This document shows, one piece after another, positions 1 to 6,280 of a DNA stretch of 37,535 nt (positions within the stretch are counted from its first letter, which is position 1; each line of letters opens with the position of its first letter). This DNA comes from Phenylobacterium haematophilum. GTDB lineage: Bacteria > Pseudomonadota > Alphaproteobacteria > Caulobacterales > Caulobacteraceae. The notes beneath the pieces were generated by a model, which saw nothing but the letters and a program-made list of their open reading frames with translations, searched no databases and was not told the origin of the DNA. The DNA lies in assembly GCF_014196295.1 (NCBI RefSeq), contig NZ_JACIDK010000013.1:1-37535 (forward strand). The letters are read 5' to 3'. The translations under genes and the position numbers were made by a program.

Positions 1-294
1 CGCGTCGGGGGTCTCATGATCCAGGCTCAGGCGCTCGATATCTAGCGACGCGCGCTGCATGGTCAACGCCCGGTCGTAAACCATTTCGCCGGCCCGAGTC
101 AGTGAAACCCCGCGCAGACCACGGTCGAACAGCTTCGCGCCGAGGCGAAGCTCCAGGTCCTCGATACGGCGTGTGACCGTGGGTTGAGTGGTCTTCAGGC
201 GGCGAGCCGCGGCGCCGAAACTACCCGTCTGAGCAGCCGCCACGAAGGTTTTGATATCGTCCCAATCGGCGTGACCGCCGTCGCCATTGTCCAT
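1..294 (-). CDS. LysR-family transcriptional regulator, N-terminal part (cut by window edge)
   Basis: Only the first 98 codons are visible; the frame runs off the left edge without a stop. The start is ATG at 294 (reading MDNGDGGHADWDDIKTF). Residues 11-70 form the winged helix-turn-helix typical of LysR proteins: an opening WDDIKTFVAAAQTGSFGAAA, then the recognition helix around TTQPTVTRRIEDLE, then LGAKLFDRG and a VSLTRAGE wing. The effector domain lies outside the window, so no ligand can be proposed. The gene is divergent from the acyltransferase operon starting at 397, and the 102-base gap holds a dyad, so LysR control of that operon is the natural expectation. The family call is firm; the target is inferred. 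Confidence 0.9.
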   Translation of the reverse strand, partial: MDNGDGGHADWDDIKTFVAAAQTGSFGAAARRLKTTQPTVTRRIEDLELRLGAKLFDRGLRGVSLTRAGEMVYDRALTMQRASLDIERLSLDHETPDA

Positions 295-330
295 CCGGCA
301 CCCAAAAGGCCGTGGGGCCCCCATACGAAC

Positions 331-350
331 TTCGAGGCTGCACACTCGAA
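331..350. promoter_or_regulatory. Dyad in the LysR / acyltransferase-operon divergent gap
   Basis: TTCGAG (331-336) and CTCGAA (345-350) form a perfect 6-base inverted repeat with an 8-base spacer, midway between the LysR start (294) and the operon start (397). A TTGACG (353-358) follows directly and could be a -35 element, but I see no convincing -10. The position suits a LysR-type activator site; binding is inferred. Confidence 0.4.
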
Positions 351-396
351 CATTGACGCTCTACCAAATCACATCTTCACACAAGAAGGCGATGTG

Positions 397-957
397 ATGA
401 TTATCATTCGCGATTTCGCCGAACGCTGTCATCGAGGACTGGGCGAACTCGGCATGACTCTCGCCACCCGCGACGACATCGTCGAGGGCCGCGCACTCGC
501 CGCCCGGACCGTCAGTCCGAACATCGCCACGGTCGAGACCCTCGCGCAGCTACAGGATCTCACCCAGGCGTCTTCGTTTACCTACCGTAGCGTCAACGGG
601 CAACTCGCCGGGGTCATCGCGGTCATCCCGCTAACCGCCGCCGCCCTGCCCGATCTCGCCGCCGGTGTGTTCGACGGCGTCAATCCACCGCAGCACCAGG
701 CCGCCCGCCCGGGGGAACCGGTCGTCGCCATCTACGGCTGGGGGATGGCGGGGACCACGCTGCGCGGTCGTGCGACGGTGATGGCCGGGGCGGTGAAGCT
801 TCACCGCGACCTCTTCCCGACCATCCCGTTGTACGGCCGCGCAGCGACCCCTGGCGGCGAACGCACTCTCCTGAAGCGCATCGGCGCGCGGCCGGCGCCC
901 GGTCCCGGCGGCCTCGTCGTCGCCGGCGCCTGGGCCAACGTCCGGAGGGCCGCCTGA
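397..957 (+). CDS. GNAT-like acyltransferase-type protein, first gene of a four-gene operon
   Basis: A 186-residue protein. ATG 397 is chosen because AGAAGG (383-388) sits 8 bases upstream; the frame stays open further upstream but that stretch lies in the divergent gap and LysR gene. The C-terminal third looks like the end of a GNAT fold: an AIYGWGMAGTTLRGRATVM segment where the acyl-CoA loop is expected, then LYGRAATPGGERTLLKRIGA, matching the usual GNAT ending in which a Thr/Gly loop precedes a last helix and 'GF'. The N-terminal half is not recognisable. The stop overlaps the next start by one base (TGATG), so translation is probably coupled. The substrate is unknown; the GNAT assignment is by pattern only and could be wrong. 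Confidence 0.6.
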   Translation: MIIIRDFAERCHRGLGELGMTLATRDDIVEGRALAARTVSPNIATVETLAQLQDLTQASSFTYRSVNGQLAGVIAVIPLTAAALPDLAAGVFDGVNPPQHQAARPGEPVVAIYGWGMAGTTLRGRATVMAGAVKLHRDLFPTIPLYGRAATPGGERTLLKRIGARPAPGPGGLVVAGAWANVRRAA

Positions 958-1589
958 TGAACGCCAACGTCCGCATGCCGATGGACGCCCGTGCGGTCAC
1001 CGACATCGACGACGCGGAACTCGAGGTGGTGGTCTGCCGCACCCTGCCCGACATCATGCAGGCCATGGCGGTCCGCAGTCTCGTCTACATGGGCGAGCAG
1101 GCCTGCCCGTACGACGAAGAGTACGACGGCAACGACTTCGCCGGGACGACGCATCTGGTCCTACGCCGCAACGGCGAACCGATCGGGACGCTGCGCGTGC
1201 GCTGGTTCGCGGAGTTCGCCAAGGTCGAGCGCGTCGCCGTACGCAGCGAATTCCGCGGCGGCCGCGCGACCCTGATGCTGATACTGGCCGCCAAACGCCT
1301 GGCCGAAAAGAAGAACTACCGGCAGATCCTCGGCTATGGCCAGGTCCGGCTGATCCCGTTCTGGGAGCAATATTTCAACGCCCGCATTCGCCCCGGCCGC
1401 GAGGGCTTCGCGTTTTCAGACCACGACTACGTCGAGATGGTCGTCGAGGGTGCGCCGCCGCCGGACGCCCTCACCCTCGAAAGCGATCCCATGGTGCTGT
1501 TGCGCCCGGAGGGCGCCTGGGACGAGGCCGGGATACTTGATCGCTCGGCCGCCCGTCCCGCCACCAATCTCGGCGCCCACGCCCGATGA
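957..1589 (+). CDS. N-acyltransferase resembling FeeM / acyl-homoserine-lactone synthases
   Basis: A 210-residue protein. Residues 40-93 follow the LuxI/FeeM pattern: an Arg (R40) ahead of SLVYM, an acidic cluster YDEEYDGNDF (52-61), a beta strand THLVL, NGEPIGTLRVRW (72-83) where synthases carry G-x-x-R-L, then KVERVAV (89-95) with the acidic residue and Arg expected in the active site. The remainder (RGGRATLMLILAAKRLAEKK, then RLIPFWEQYFNARI) fits a GNAT helix and the C-terminal hydrophobic pocket. Members of this superfamily join a fatty acyl group from acyl-ACP or acyl-CoA to an amino acid or homoserine lactone. It overlaps both neighbours (1 and 4 bases). An ordinary GNAT acetyltransferase is the alternative; the acyl donor and acceptor are unknown. 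Confidence 0.65.
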   Translation: MNANVRMPMDARAVTDIDDAELEVVVCRTLPDIMQAMAVRSLVYMGEQACPYDEEYDGNDFAGTTHLVLRRNGEPIGTLRVRWFAEFAKVERVAVRSEFRGGRATLMLILAAKRLAEKKNYRQILGYGQVRLIPFWEQYFNARIRPGREGFAFSDHDYVEMVVEGAPPPDALTLESDPMVLLRPEGAWDEAGILDRSAARPATNLGAHAR

Positions 1590-2119
1590 GATCTCCGCCG
1601 CCTGCGGCGCTGGTCTGTCTGGACCTGCAACGCGCCCGTCTCTCCGCCGCTCCGGGCGTGGCCGACGTCACCGCGGCCTGTCGACGGGTGCTGGACCAAG
1701 CCAGAGCGCGCGGCTGGCCGGTGCTGCACGTCCACCGTCGCGAAGGCGCCCCCGAGGCCGCCCGGCCGATCGCCGGCCTTGAGCCGCTGCCCTCAGAGCC
1801 GGTCTATGTTCGCCCTGGTCCGTCGGCCTTCTCGCACCCGGCCTTCGCGCGCCACGTCCAGGGCCTCGGCGGTCCGCTGGCGTTGATCGGCTTTTCGATG
1901 TCCGACGCGGTCCTGGCCACCGCCTTCGCCGCCGCCGACCTGCGCCTGCCGGTCGAGGTGTTGAACGACGCCGTCGCCACCGGCGAGCGCGACGACCCGG
2001 ACCTGCGCCGGGCGCTCAGCACGCCGCTGAGTTCGCTTTTCCCCCTTTGTCGCCTCGTCGAGGCCGACGACCTGCTGCAAGAGGAGGCTGCGGCTTTCGC
2101 CGCGGCCAATGCGCCATGA
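1586..2119 (+). CDS. Isochorismatase-like (cysteine hydrolase fold) protein, catalytic Cys absent
   Basis: A 177-residue protein with the layout of the cysteine hydrolase family: LVCLDLQ (9-15) carries the usual Asp (D13), VYVRPGPSAF (73-82) corresponds to the conserved Lys segment, and LALIGFSMSDAVLATA (98-113) to the nucleophile elbow, followed by VEVLNDA. In active members the elbow reads roughly D-x-C-V-x-x-T-A. Here Ala108 takes the Cys place, and Arg76 takes the Lys place, so two of the three catalytic residues are replaced. It may be a non-catalytic binding or partner protein. ATG 1586 overlaps the upstream stop as ATGA, and its own stop overlaps the next ATG the same way. Confidence 0.75.
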   Translation: MRSPPPAALVCLDLQRARLSAAPGVADVTAACRRVLDQARARGWPVLHVHRREGAPEAARPIAGLEPLPSEPVYVRPGPSAFSHPAFARHVQGLGGPLALIGFSMSDAVLATAFAAADLRLPVEVLNDAVATGERDDPDLRRALSTPLSSLFPLCRLVEADDLLQEEAAAFAAANAP

Positions 2120-2373
2120 GTGAGATCAAGTTCTCCACCGCAGATCATGAGGCCGGCAGTTTCCTGCGCGTCCTTGAAAGCGAGGCTCGGCTCGACCCCG
2201 ACGCGCGCCTGCTGTTGCAGATGGCCCTTCAGCTCGGTCCGCGCGACCGGGTCGCCCTTGGCCACATCATCAAGCGCGCCGGCGAGATTTGCGACCAGGA
2301 GGGCGAGGACACCGCCCTGGCTGTCCTCGACCAGATCGAAGCCATCCTGAAGGGCCGCAAAGCCCACGCCTGA
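2116..2373 (+). CDS. Small conserved-looking helical protein of unknown function
   Basis: An 85-residue acidic protein beginning MSEIKFSTADHEAGSFLRVL. ATG 2116 is chosen because it forms an ATGA overlap with the preceding stop; a longer frame exists upstream, but it would lie inside the isochorismatase-like gene. The sequence looks mainly helical (LRVLESEARLDPDARLLLQMAL and a second amphipathic stretch near IIKRAGEICDQEG), with no signal peptide and no membrane segment. I do not recognise the family. As last gene of a fully overlapping operon it probably works with the two acyltransferases and the pseudo-hydrolase, for example as a small partner or carrier-like protein. That role is inference. 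Confidence 0.7.
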   Translation: MSEIKFSTADHEAGSFLRVLESEARLDPDARLLLQMALQLGPRDRVALGHIIKRAGEICDQEGEDTALAVLDQIEAILKGRKAHA

Positions 2374-2401
2374 CGCCCGCCAAGCGAGTTGACGTCTTCG
2401 A

Positions 2402-2437
2402 GACTCGCGTCATAAGCGAACATTAACTTTCTGTTGC
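2402..2437 (+). promoter_or_regulatory. GACTC plus TTAA-N7-TTGC upstream of the XRE gene (possible cell-cycle sites)
   Basis: In the 163-base gap before the XRE regulator there is a GANTC site (GACTC, 2402-2406) and TTAA (2423-2426) followed after 7 bases by TTGC (2434-2437). In Caulobacterales GANTC is methylated by CcrM, and CtrA binds TTAA-N7-TTAA. The second half-site has two mismatches, so the CtrA reading is weak. This stretch is also the most AT-rich part of the gap and probably holds the promoter. Confidence 0.25.
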
Positions 2438-2536
2438 AGCGCAGCGTCCGTTTCACGATATAGGTGTGGCGGGGCGTCATTCGCCTATGGCAGACAGTCA
2501 ACGTGCGCTTTGGTACGTGATTAGGGACGTTTTTCA

Positions 2537-2950
2537 GTGAACGCGAACTCCGAGGACCAAGGACCGGACCCGATCGACGTTGCGGTGGGTCACCGCATTC
2601 GTGTGCGTCGCAAGTGGCTCGGCATTTCCCAATCGACCCTGGCCGACCACCTGGGGGTGAGCTTCCAGCAGGTGCAGAAGTATGAGCGGGGGGCCAACCG
2701 CGTCTCGGCGTCGATGCTCGTGCGCATCGCCCAGAAGCTCGACACCACCGTCGGCGAACTGGTCGGCGAGACCCCGACCCCGATGAGCGACGAGAGCCTG
2801 TTCGAAAAGCTCGCCGTGCCCGGCGCGGTGCAACTGCTCGAAGCCTTCGCCAGCGTCCAGCAGCCGTCGATGCGCACAGCGATCCTGAACCTGACGCGTT
2901 CGCTTATCGAGGACTCCGAAGAGACCGTCGGCATCCGCCGCGCTCGCTAG
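2537..2950 (+). CDS. XRE-family transcriptional regulator, PraR-like
   Basis: A 137-residue protein started by GTG. Residues 11-70 form an HTH_3 domain: PIDVAVGHRIRVRRKWLG, then ISQSTLADHLGVSFQQVQKY where SFQQVQKYE is the recognition helix, then RVSASMLVRIAQKLD. The C-terminal half is acidic and helical, the layout of rhizobial PraR regulators, which repress biofilm and quorum-sensing genes in Rhizobium leguminosarum. Closely similar short XRE proteins occur widely in alphaproteobacteria. It lies 163 bases after the acyltransferase operon in the same direction, probably with its own promoter. Its stop shares CTAG (2947-2950) with the convergent methyltransferase. The family call is strong; a regulatory link to the operon is suggested only by position. 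Confidence 0.85.
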   Translation: MNANSEDQGPDPIDVAVGHRIRVRRKWLGISQSTLADHLGVSFQQVQKYERGANRVSASMLVRIAQKLDTTVGELVGETPTPMSDESLFEKLAVPGAVQLLEAFASVQQPSMRTAILNLTRSLIEDSEETVGIRRAR

Positions 2951-3837
2951 TCGGGCTCGCGCCTCGCCGCAAAGGCGAGGTGGTGCAGCACCACCCCGGC
3001 GGTCACCGCCACGTTCAACGAGTCGAAGCCGTCCGCCATCGGGATGCGGACGGTTTTCGTGCGCGCCAGCAGCCCCTTCGACAAGCCAGGTCCCTCGGCG
3101 CCCAGCAGCACCGCAGTTCGCGACGCGCGCGCAGTCTGCGCCAGGGTCGTATCTCCAGCCGGGCTAAGCGCCAGCGGCTGGAAGCTCCGTCGCTCCAGGA
3201 CCTCAAGCAGATCCTCGTCTTCCCTCAGCCGCGCGAAGGGCTTGATCAGCGCCGCTCCGACTGAAACCCTGATCGCCTTGCGGTAAAGCGGATCGCAACA
3301 GGCCGGGTCCAGGATCACCGCATCGGCCCCGAACGCCGCAGCGTTGCGGAACAGTCCGCCCATATTGTCGTGGTTGGCGATGCCGCTGAGCACCAGCACC
3401 AACGCCTCGTCGGGCAAGGCGGCGAGCAGGTCGTCGGCGCTTGGCTCGGCCGCGCGCGCCCCCAGCGCCAGGATGCCGCGGTGGATCGGAAATCCCACCA
3501 CCGCGTCCATCACCGCCTGGCCGGCGGCGTAGACCGGGACGTCGTCAGGCAGCGCAGCGATCACGTCGGACAGGGCCGCCACGCGCTTTTGCGCCAGCAG
3601 CAGCGATTGCGGACGAACCAGCGGCGAACGCGCCAGCACCCGGACCACGACCTCGCCCTCCGCCACGAACAGGCCCTGGCGGCCCACGAGGTCGCGCTCG
3701 CGCACATCGCGATAGGCCGCGATGCGCGCGTCGTGCGGATCCTCGATCGTAACGACCTGCGCTACCAGATCTTCACCCGCTGCTCCGGCGCCAGGTAGAG
3801 GTCCTGCCCCGGCTTCACCTCGAAGGCGGGATACCAC
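2947..3837 (-). CDS. TrmH/SpoU-family RNA 2'-O-methyltransferase
   Basis: A SPOUT-fold methyltransferase that moves a methyl group from SAM to an RNA ribose. The three SpoU motifs are visible: LSGIANHDNMGGLFRNAAAF (motif 1), LLGAEGPGLS (motif 2) and IPMADGFDSLNVAVTAG (motif 3). The N-terminal part (RIAAYRDVRERDL, then LFVAEGEVVV) is the SpoU substrate-binding domain. Start choice is awkward: family members normally begin near VTIEDPHDARIAAY, but no ATG, GTG or TTG is found there in frame. The first canonical start is ATG 3837, giving a 296-residue protein overlapping the peptidase gene by 76 bases. Co-transcription after the peptidase is likely. The RNA target cannot be told. Confidence 0.88.
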   Translation of the reverse strand: MVSRLRGEAGAGPLPGAGAAGEDLVAQVVTIEDPHDARIAAYRDVRERDLVGRQGLFVAEGEVVVRVLARSPLVRPQSLLLAQKRVAALSDVIAALPDDVPVYAAGQAVMDAVVGFPIHRGILALGARAAEPSADDLLAALPDEALVLVLSGIANHDNMGGLFRNAAAFGADAVILDPACCDPLYRKAIRVSVGAALIKPFARLREDEDLLEVLERRSFQPLALSPAGDTTLAQTARASRTAVLLGAEGPGLSKGLLARTKTVRIPMADGFDSLNVAVTAGVVLHHLAFAARREPD

Positions 3838-5876
3838 GGATCGAGGTTGCGCACCGTCAGCGCCCGGTATTCGCCCGGCGAGTGTACGCCGGACAGTATG
3901 TTGCGGCGCAGAGAGGCTTCGCGGAACTTGCTGCGATAGTTCTGCGCCCAGCCGAAGTAGAACCGTTGATCAGCCGTGAACCCGTCGATCACCGGCGCAG
4001 GCTGGCCCTTCAGCGACAGGTGGTAGGCGTCATATGCCGCGGCCAACCCGGCTAGGTCGGCGATGTTCTCGCCCAGCACCTGGTTGCCGTTCAGGTGCAG
4101 ACCCGGCAGCGGCTCATAGGCGCTGTATTGCGCGGCCAGCGCCTGACCGCGGGCCTTGAACTGCGCCATGTCGGCCGGCGTCCACCAGTTCTTCAGGTCG
4201 CCCTTCACGTCGAACAGCGCGCCGGTGTCGTCGAAACCGTGCACGATCTCGTGGCCGATCACCCCGCCGATGGCGCCGTAGTTCACCGCTGGATCGGCGT
4301 GGGGATCGAAGAAGGTCGGCTCGAGGATCGCGGCCGGGAACACGATCATGTTCTGCATCGGCAGGTTCAGAGCGTTGACCGTCTGCGGCGTCATCCACCA
4401 CTCGTCGTGATCGACCGGCCCCTTCAGCTTGGCGACGTTGCGCTGGTAGTCGAACAACTCGCCGCGCCGCCAGTTGCCGTAGGCGTCGCCACGCACGATC
4501 TCCAGCCCCGAGTAGTCACGCCACTTGTCGGGATAGCCGACGCCAACGCGGAACACCGCCAGTTTCTCTTTGGCCTTGACCTTGGTCTCGGCGCTCATCC
4601 AGTCCAGCCGGTCGATGCGTGCGTCGAAGGCGGTCAGGATGTTCTTCACCATCTCCTGCATCTGCGCTTTGGCCTGCGCGGTGAAGTGGCGCTCGACATA
4701 CATCTGGCCCACGGCGTCGCCCAGCGCCGCGTTGGTATTGTCGACCCCGCGCTTCCAACGGTCACGCTGCTGCGGCGTGCCGGCCAGGGCCGTGCCATTG
4801 AAGGCGAAGTGCTCGTCGGCGAAAGCCTTGGAGAGATACGGCGCGCCGCGCTCGATGGCATGGAACGTCAGATAGTCCTTCCACGTCTCGATCGGCTGGC
4901 TTCCGACGAGCTTGGCGATGCCGGCGATGGCGCTTGGCTGCCACGCACCGAAGGTAGGCTGCTCGACCATCCCTGCGCCCTGCAGCCAGGCGTTCCAGTC
5001 GATGCCCGGCGCCTTCTTCTGCAGGTCGGCGCGAGTCCAGACGTTGTTGGCCTTCGCCACGTCACCGGTTTCATCGACCGTCCAGTGCGCCTTGGCGATG
5101 GCGGTCTCCAGTGCGAGGATTCTGGCCGCCCGAGCTTCACCGTCCGAGACGCCGGCCAAAGTGAACATCGCGGCGATGTGCGCCTTGTACTTGGCCCGCA
5201 GGTCCTGGAACCGCGCGCTGTCGTCCAGGTAATAGGCACGGTCCGGAAGTCCCAGGCCGCCCTGCATGATGTAGGCGCGATACTTGGACGTGTCGTTCAT
5301 GTCCTCGGCGACCCACAGGCCGAACAGCCGGTCGGTCGTGTAGTCGGTCATGTTCAGAGCATCGACGTCGGCCCGCAGGGTCGCACCCAGCTCGCGCGAC
5401 AGGTCTGCACGCGTCTTGATCGCCGCAATCGCCGCCAGCTCGGGCTTCAACGGTGCGGCGCCGGCCGCCTCGATCGCCGCCTCGTCCATGAAGCTGGCGT
5501 AATAGTCGCCGATCTTGCGGGCGTTCGCGCCGGCCGCCGCGTCGGTACTGGCCGCGTCCTCCAGGATCGCGCGCGTCCGCTCGGCGGCCAGGTCGCGCAG
5601 TACGGCGAAGGTGGCGTAGCTGCCGCTGTCGGCGGGAATCTCCGTGGTCTTCATCCATCCGCCGTTGGCGTAGGCGTAGAAGTCGTCGCCCGGCGCGACA
5701 GACGTATCCATACCCGCGACGTCGAAGCCGAACGTACCGTACTTCGGCTTGGGCTTAGCCGCTTCAGCGACGGGCGGCGGCGCGGTCTCGGGCGCGGGAA
5801 CCGGCGCAGCTGTCGCGCAAGCCGCGAGCACGAGCGGTGCGCACGCACCCAACAGCAGGGATTTCCAGGTTTTCAT
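3762..5876 (-). CDS. M13 family zinc metallopeptidase, lipoprotein (neprilysin/PepO-like)
   Basis: A 704-residue peptidase, the usual length for the family. The N-terminus MKTWKSLLLGACAPLVLAAC is a lipoprotein signal with Cys20 as the lipidation site, so it should be anchored facing the periplasm. The N-terminal M13 domain opens with FDVAGMDTSVAPGDDFYAYA. The catalytic domain shows HEIVH (542-546) and ENIAD (603-607), giving two zinc-binding His and the third ligand Glu. The C-terminus ends in Trp704, as in M13 enzymes where the last residues pack near the active site. The substrate-binding N-A-x-Y segment reads NALN (501-504), a slight departure. GGAG lies 7 bases before ATG 5876. It probably degrades small peptides in the envelope. 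Confidence 0.95.
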   Translation of the reverse strand: MKTWKSLLLGACAPLVLAACATAAPVPAPETAPPPVAEAAKPKPKYGTFGFDVAGMDTSVAPGDDFYAYANGGWMKTTEIPADSGSYATFAVLRDLAAERTRAILEDAASTDAAAGANARKIGDYYASFMDEAAIEAAGAAPLKPELAAIAAIKTRADLSRELGATLRADVDALNMTDYTTDRLFGLWVAEDMNDTSKYRAYIMQGGLGLPDRAYYLDDSARFQDLRAKYKAHIAAMFTLAGVSDGEARAARILALETAIAKAHWTVDETGDVAKANNVWTRADLQKKAPGIDWNAWLQGAGMVEQPTFGAWQPSAIAGIAKLVGSQPIETWKDYLTFHAIERGAPYLSKAFADEHFAFNGTALAGTPQQRDRWKRGVDNTNAALGDAVGQMYVERHFTAQAKAQMQEMVKNILTAFDARIDRLDWMSAETKVKAKEKLAVFRVGVGYPDKWRDYSGLEIVRGDAYGNWRRGELFDYQRNVAKLKGPVDHDEWWMTPQTVNALNLPMQNMIVFPAAILEPTFFDPHADPAVNYGAIGGVIGHEIVHGFDDTGALFDVKGDLKNWWTPADMAQFKARGQALAAQYSAYEPLPGLHLNGNQVLGENIADLAGLAAAYDAYHLSLKGQPAPVIDGFTADQRFYFGWAQNYRSKFREASLRRNILSGVHSPGEYRALTVRNLDPWYPAFEVKPGQDLYLAPEQRVKIW

Positions 5877-5932
5877 TGAAGACTCCGATGCGCGGCGCCC
5901 TCCCCGGCGCCGCTAGCTTTGGAGCCTTCATA

Positions 5933-5963
5933 CACCGGCCGCGCCGCGCGGGAGCGGCCGGTG
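5933..5963 (-). terminator. GC-rich stem-loop after the small lipoprotein gene
   Basis: CACCGGCCGC (5933-5942) and GCGGCCGGTG (5954-5963) form a perfect 10-base stem with an 11-base loop, between the lipoprotein stop and the peptidase start. There is no T-run after it on the minus strand, so it is either a weak or Rho-assisted terminator or an mRNA-stabilising hairpin. Confidence 0.45.
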
Positions 5964-5976
5964 GATTAAACTTCCG

Positions 5977-6225
5977 TCACTTTGTGGGCGGCGTCGGCTG
6001 AGCCGGCGGGTTGGGCTGCACCGGCGGGGGCGAGCCATCGGCCGGGACCACGCCTGTGTCTCCCGCGTCCGGCGCAGCGATGTCGGCGGGCGCCGGAACC
6101 GGTGTCGGCTGGCTCGTGTCCGGCATGGCTGCGCCGGTGGTTTCGCCTTGAGGCTCGGGGCGGTCGCATGCGGCGACTCCGAACATGAGAATCCCGCAAG
6201 CGGCTGCGATCAGGGGCTTTTGCAT
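5977..6225 (-). CDS. Small proline-rich lipoprotein
   Basis: An 82-residue precursor. The start MQKPLIAAACGILMFGVAAC is a lipoprotein signal with a V-A-A-C lipobox, Cys20 being the predicted lipid-modified residue. After it comes a short acidic, Pro/Ala-rich, low-complexity tail (PVPAPADIAAPDAGDTG and PPPVQPNPPAQPTPPTK) with no recognisable domain, so the mature protein is probably an extended tether of about 63 residues. AGGAGG stands 7 bases before ATG 6225, a strong ribosome site, but it is part of an inverted repeat (see 6233-6249). It lies 55 bases after the FAD-protein gene on the same strand and may share its transcript. Function unknown. Confidence 0.8.
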   Translation of the reverse strand: MQKPLIAAACGILMFGVAACDRPEPQGETTGAAMPDTSQPTPVPAPADIAAPDAGDTGVVPADGSPPPVQPNPPAQPTPPTK

Positions 6226-6232
6226 CTGGGTC

Positions 6233-6249
6233 CCTCCTTTGAAAGGAGG
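6233..6249 (-). promoter_or_regulatory. Inverted repeat that can pair with the lipoprotein Shine-Dalgarno
   Basis: On the minus strand the leader reads CCTCCT-TTCAA-AGGAGG, a perfect 6-base stem with a 5-base loop. The 3' arm AGGAGG is exactly the ribosome-binding site 7 bases upstream of ATG 6225, so the folded leader would hide it. The structure is visible directly; control of translation is inferred. Confidence 0.5.
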
Positions 6250-6280
6250 TCAACGAGCGTCCGCGTCGCCCGTTCCGAGC

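Noticed and set aside
184..396. Upstream extension of the first operon gene to ATG 184
   Set aside because: It would overlap the LysR gene and the divergent promoter; AGAAGG before ATG 397 gives a better start.
4095..5879. 594-codon open frame on the plus strand opposite the M13 peptidase gene
   Set aside because: It mirrors the peptidase gene codon by codon, has no domain, and is rich in Arg, Val, Gly and His, as expected for antisense of GC-rich coding DNA.
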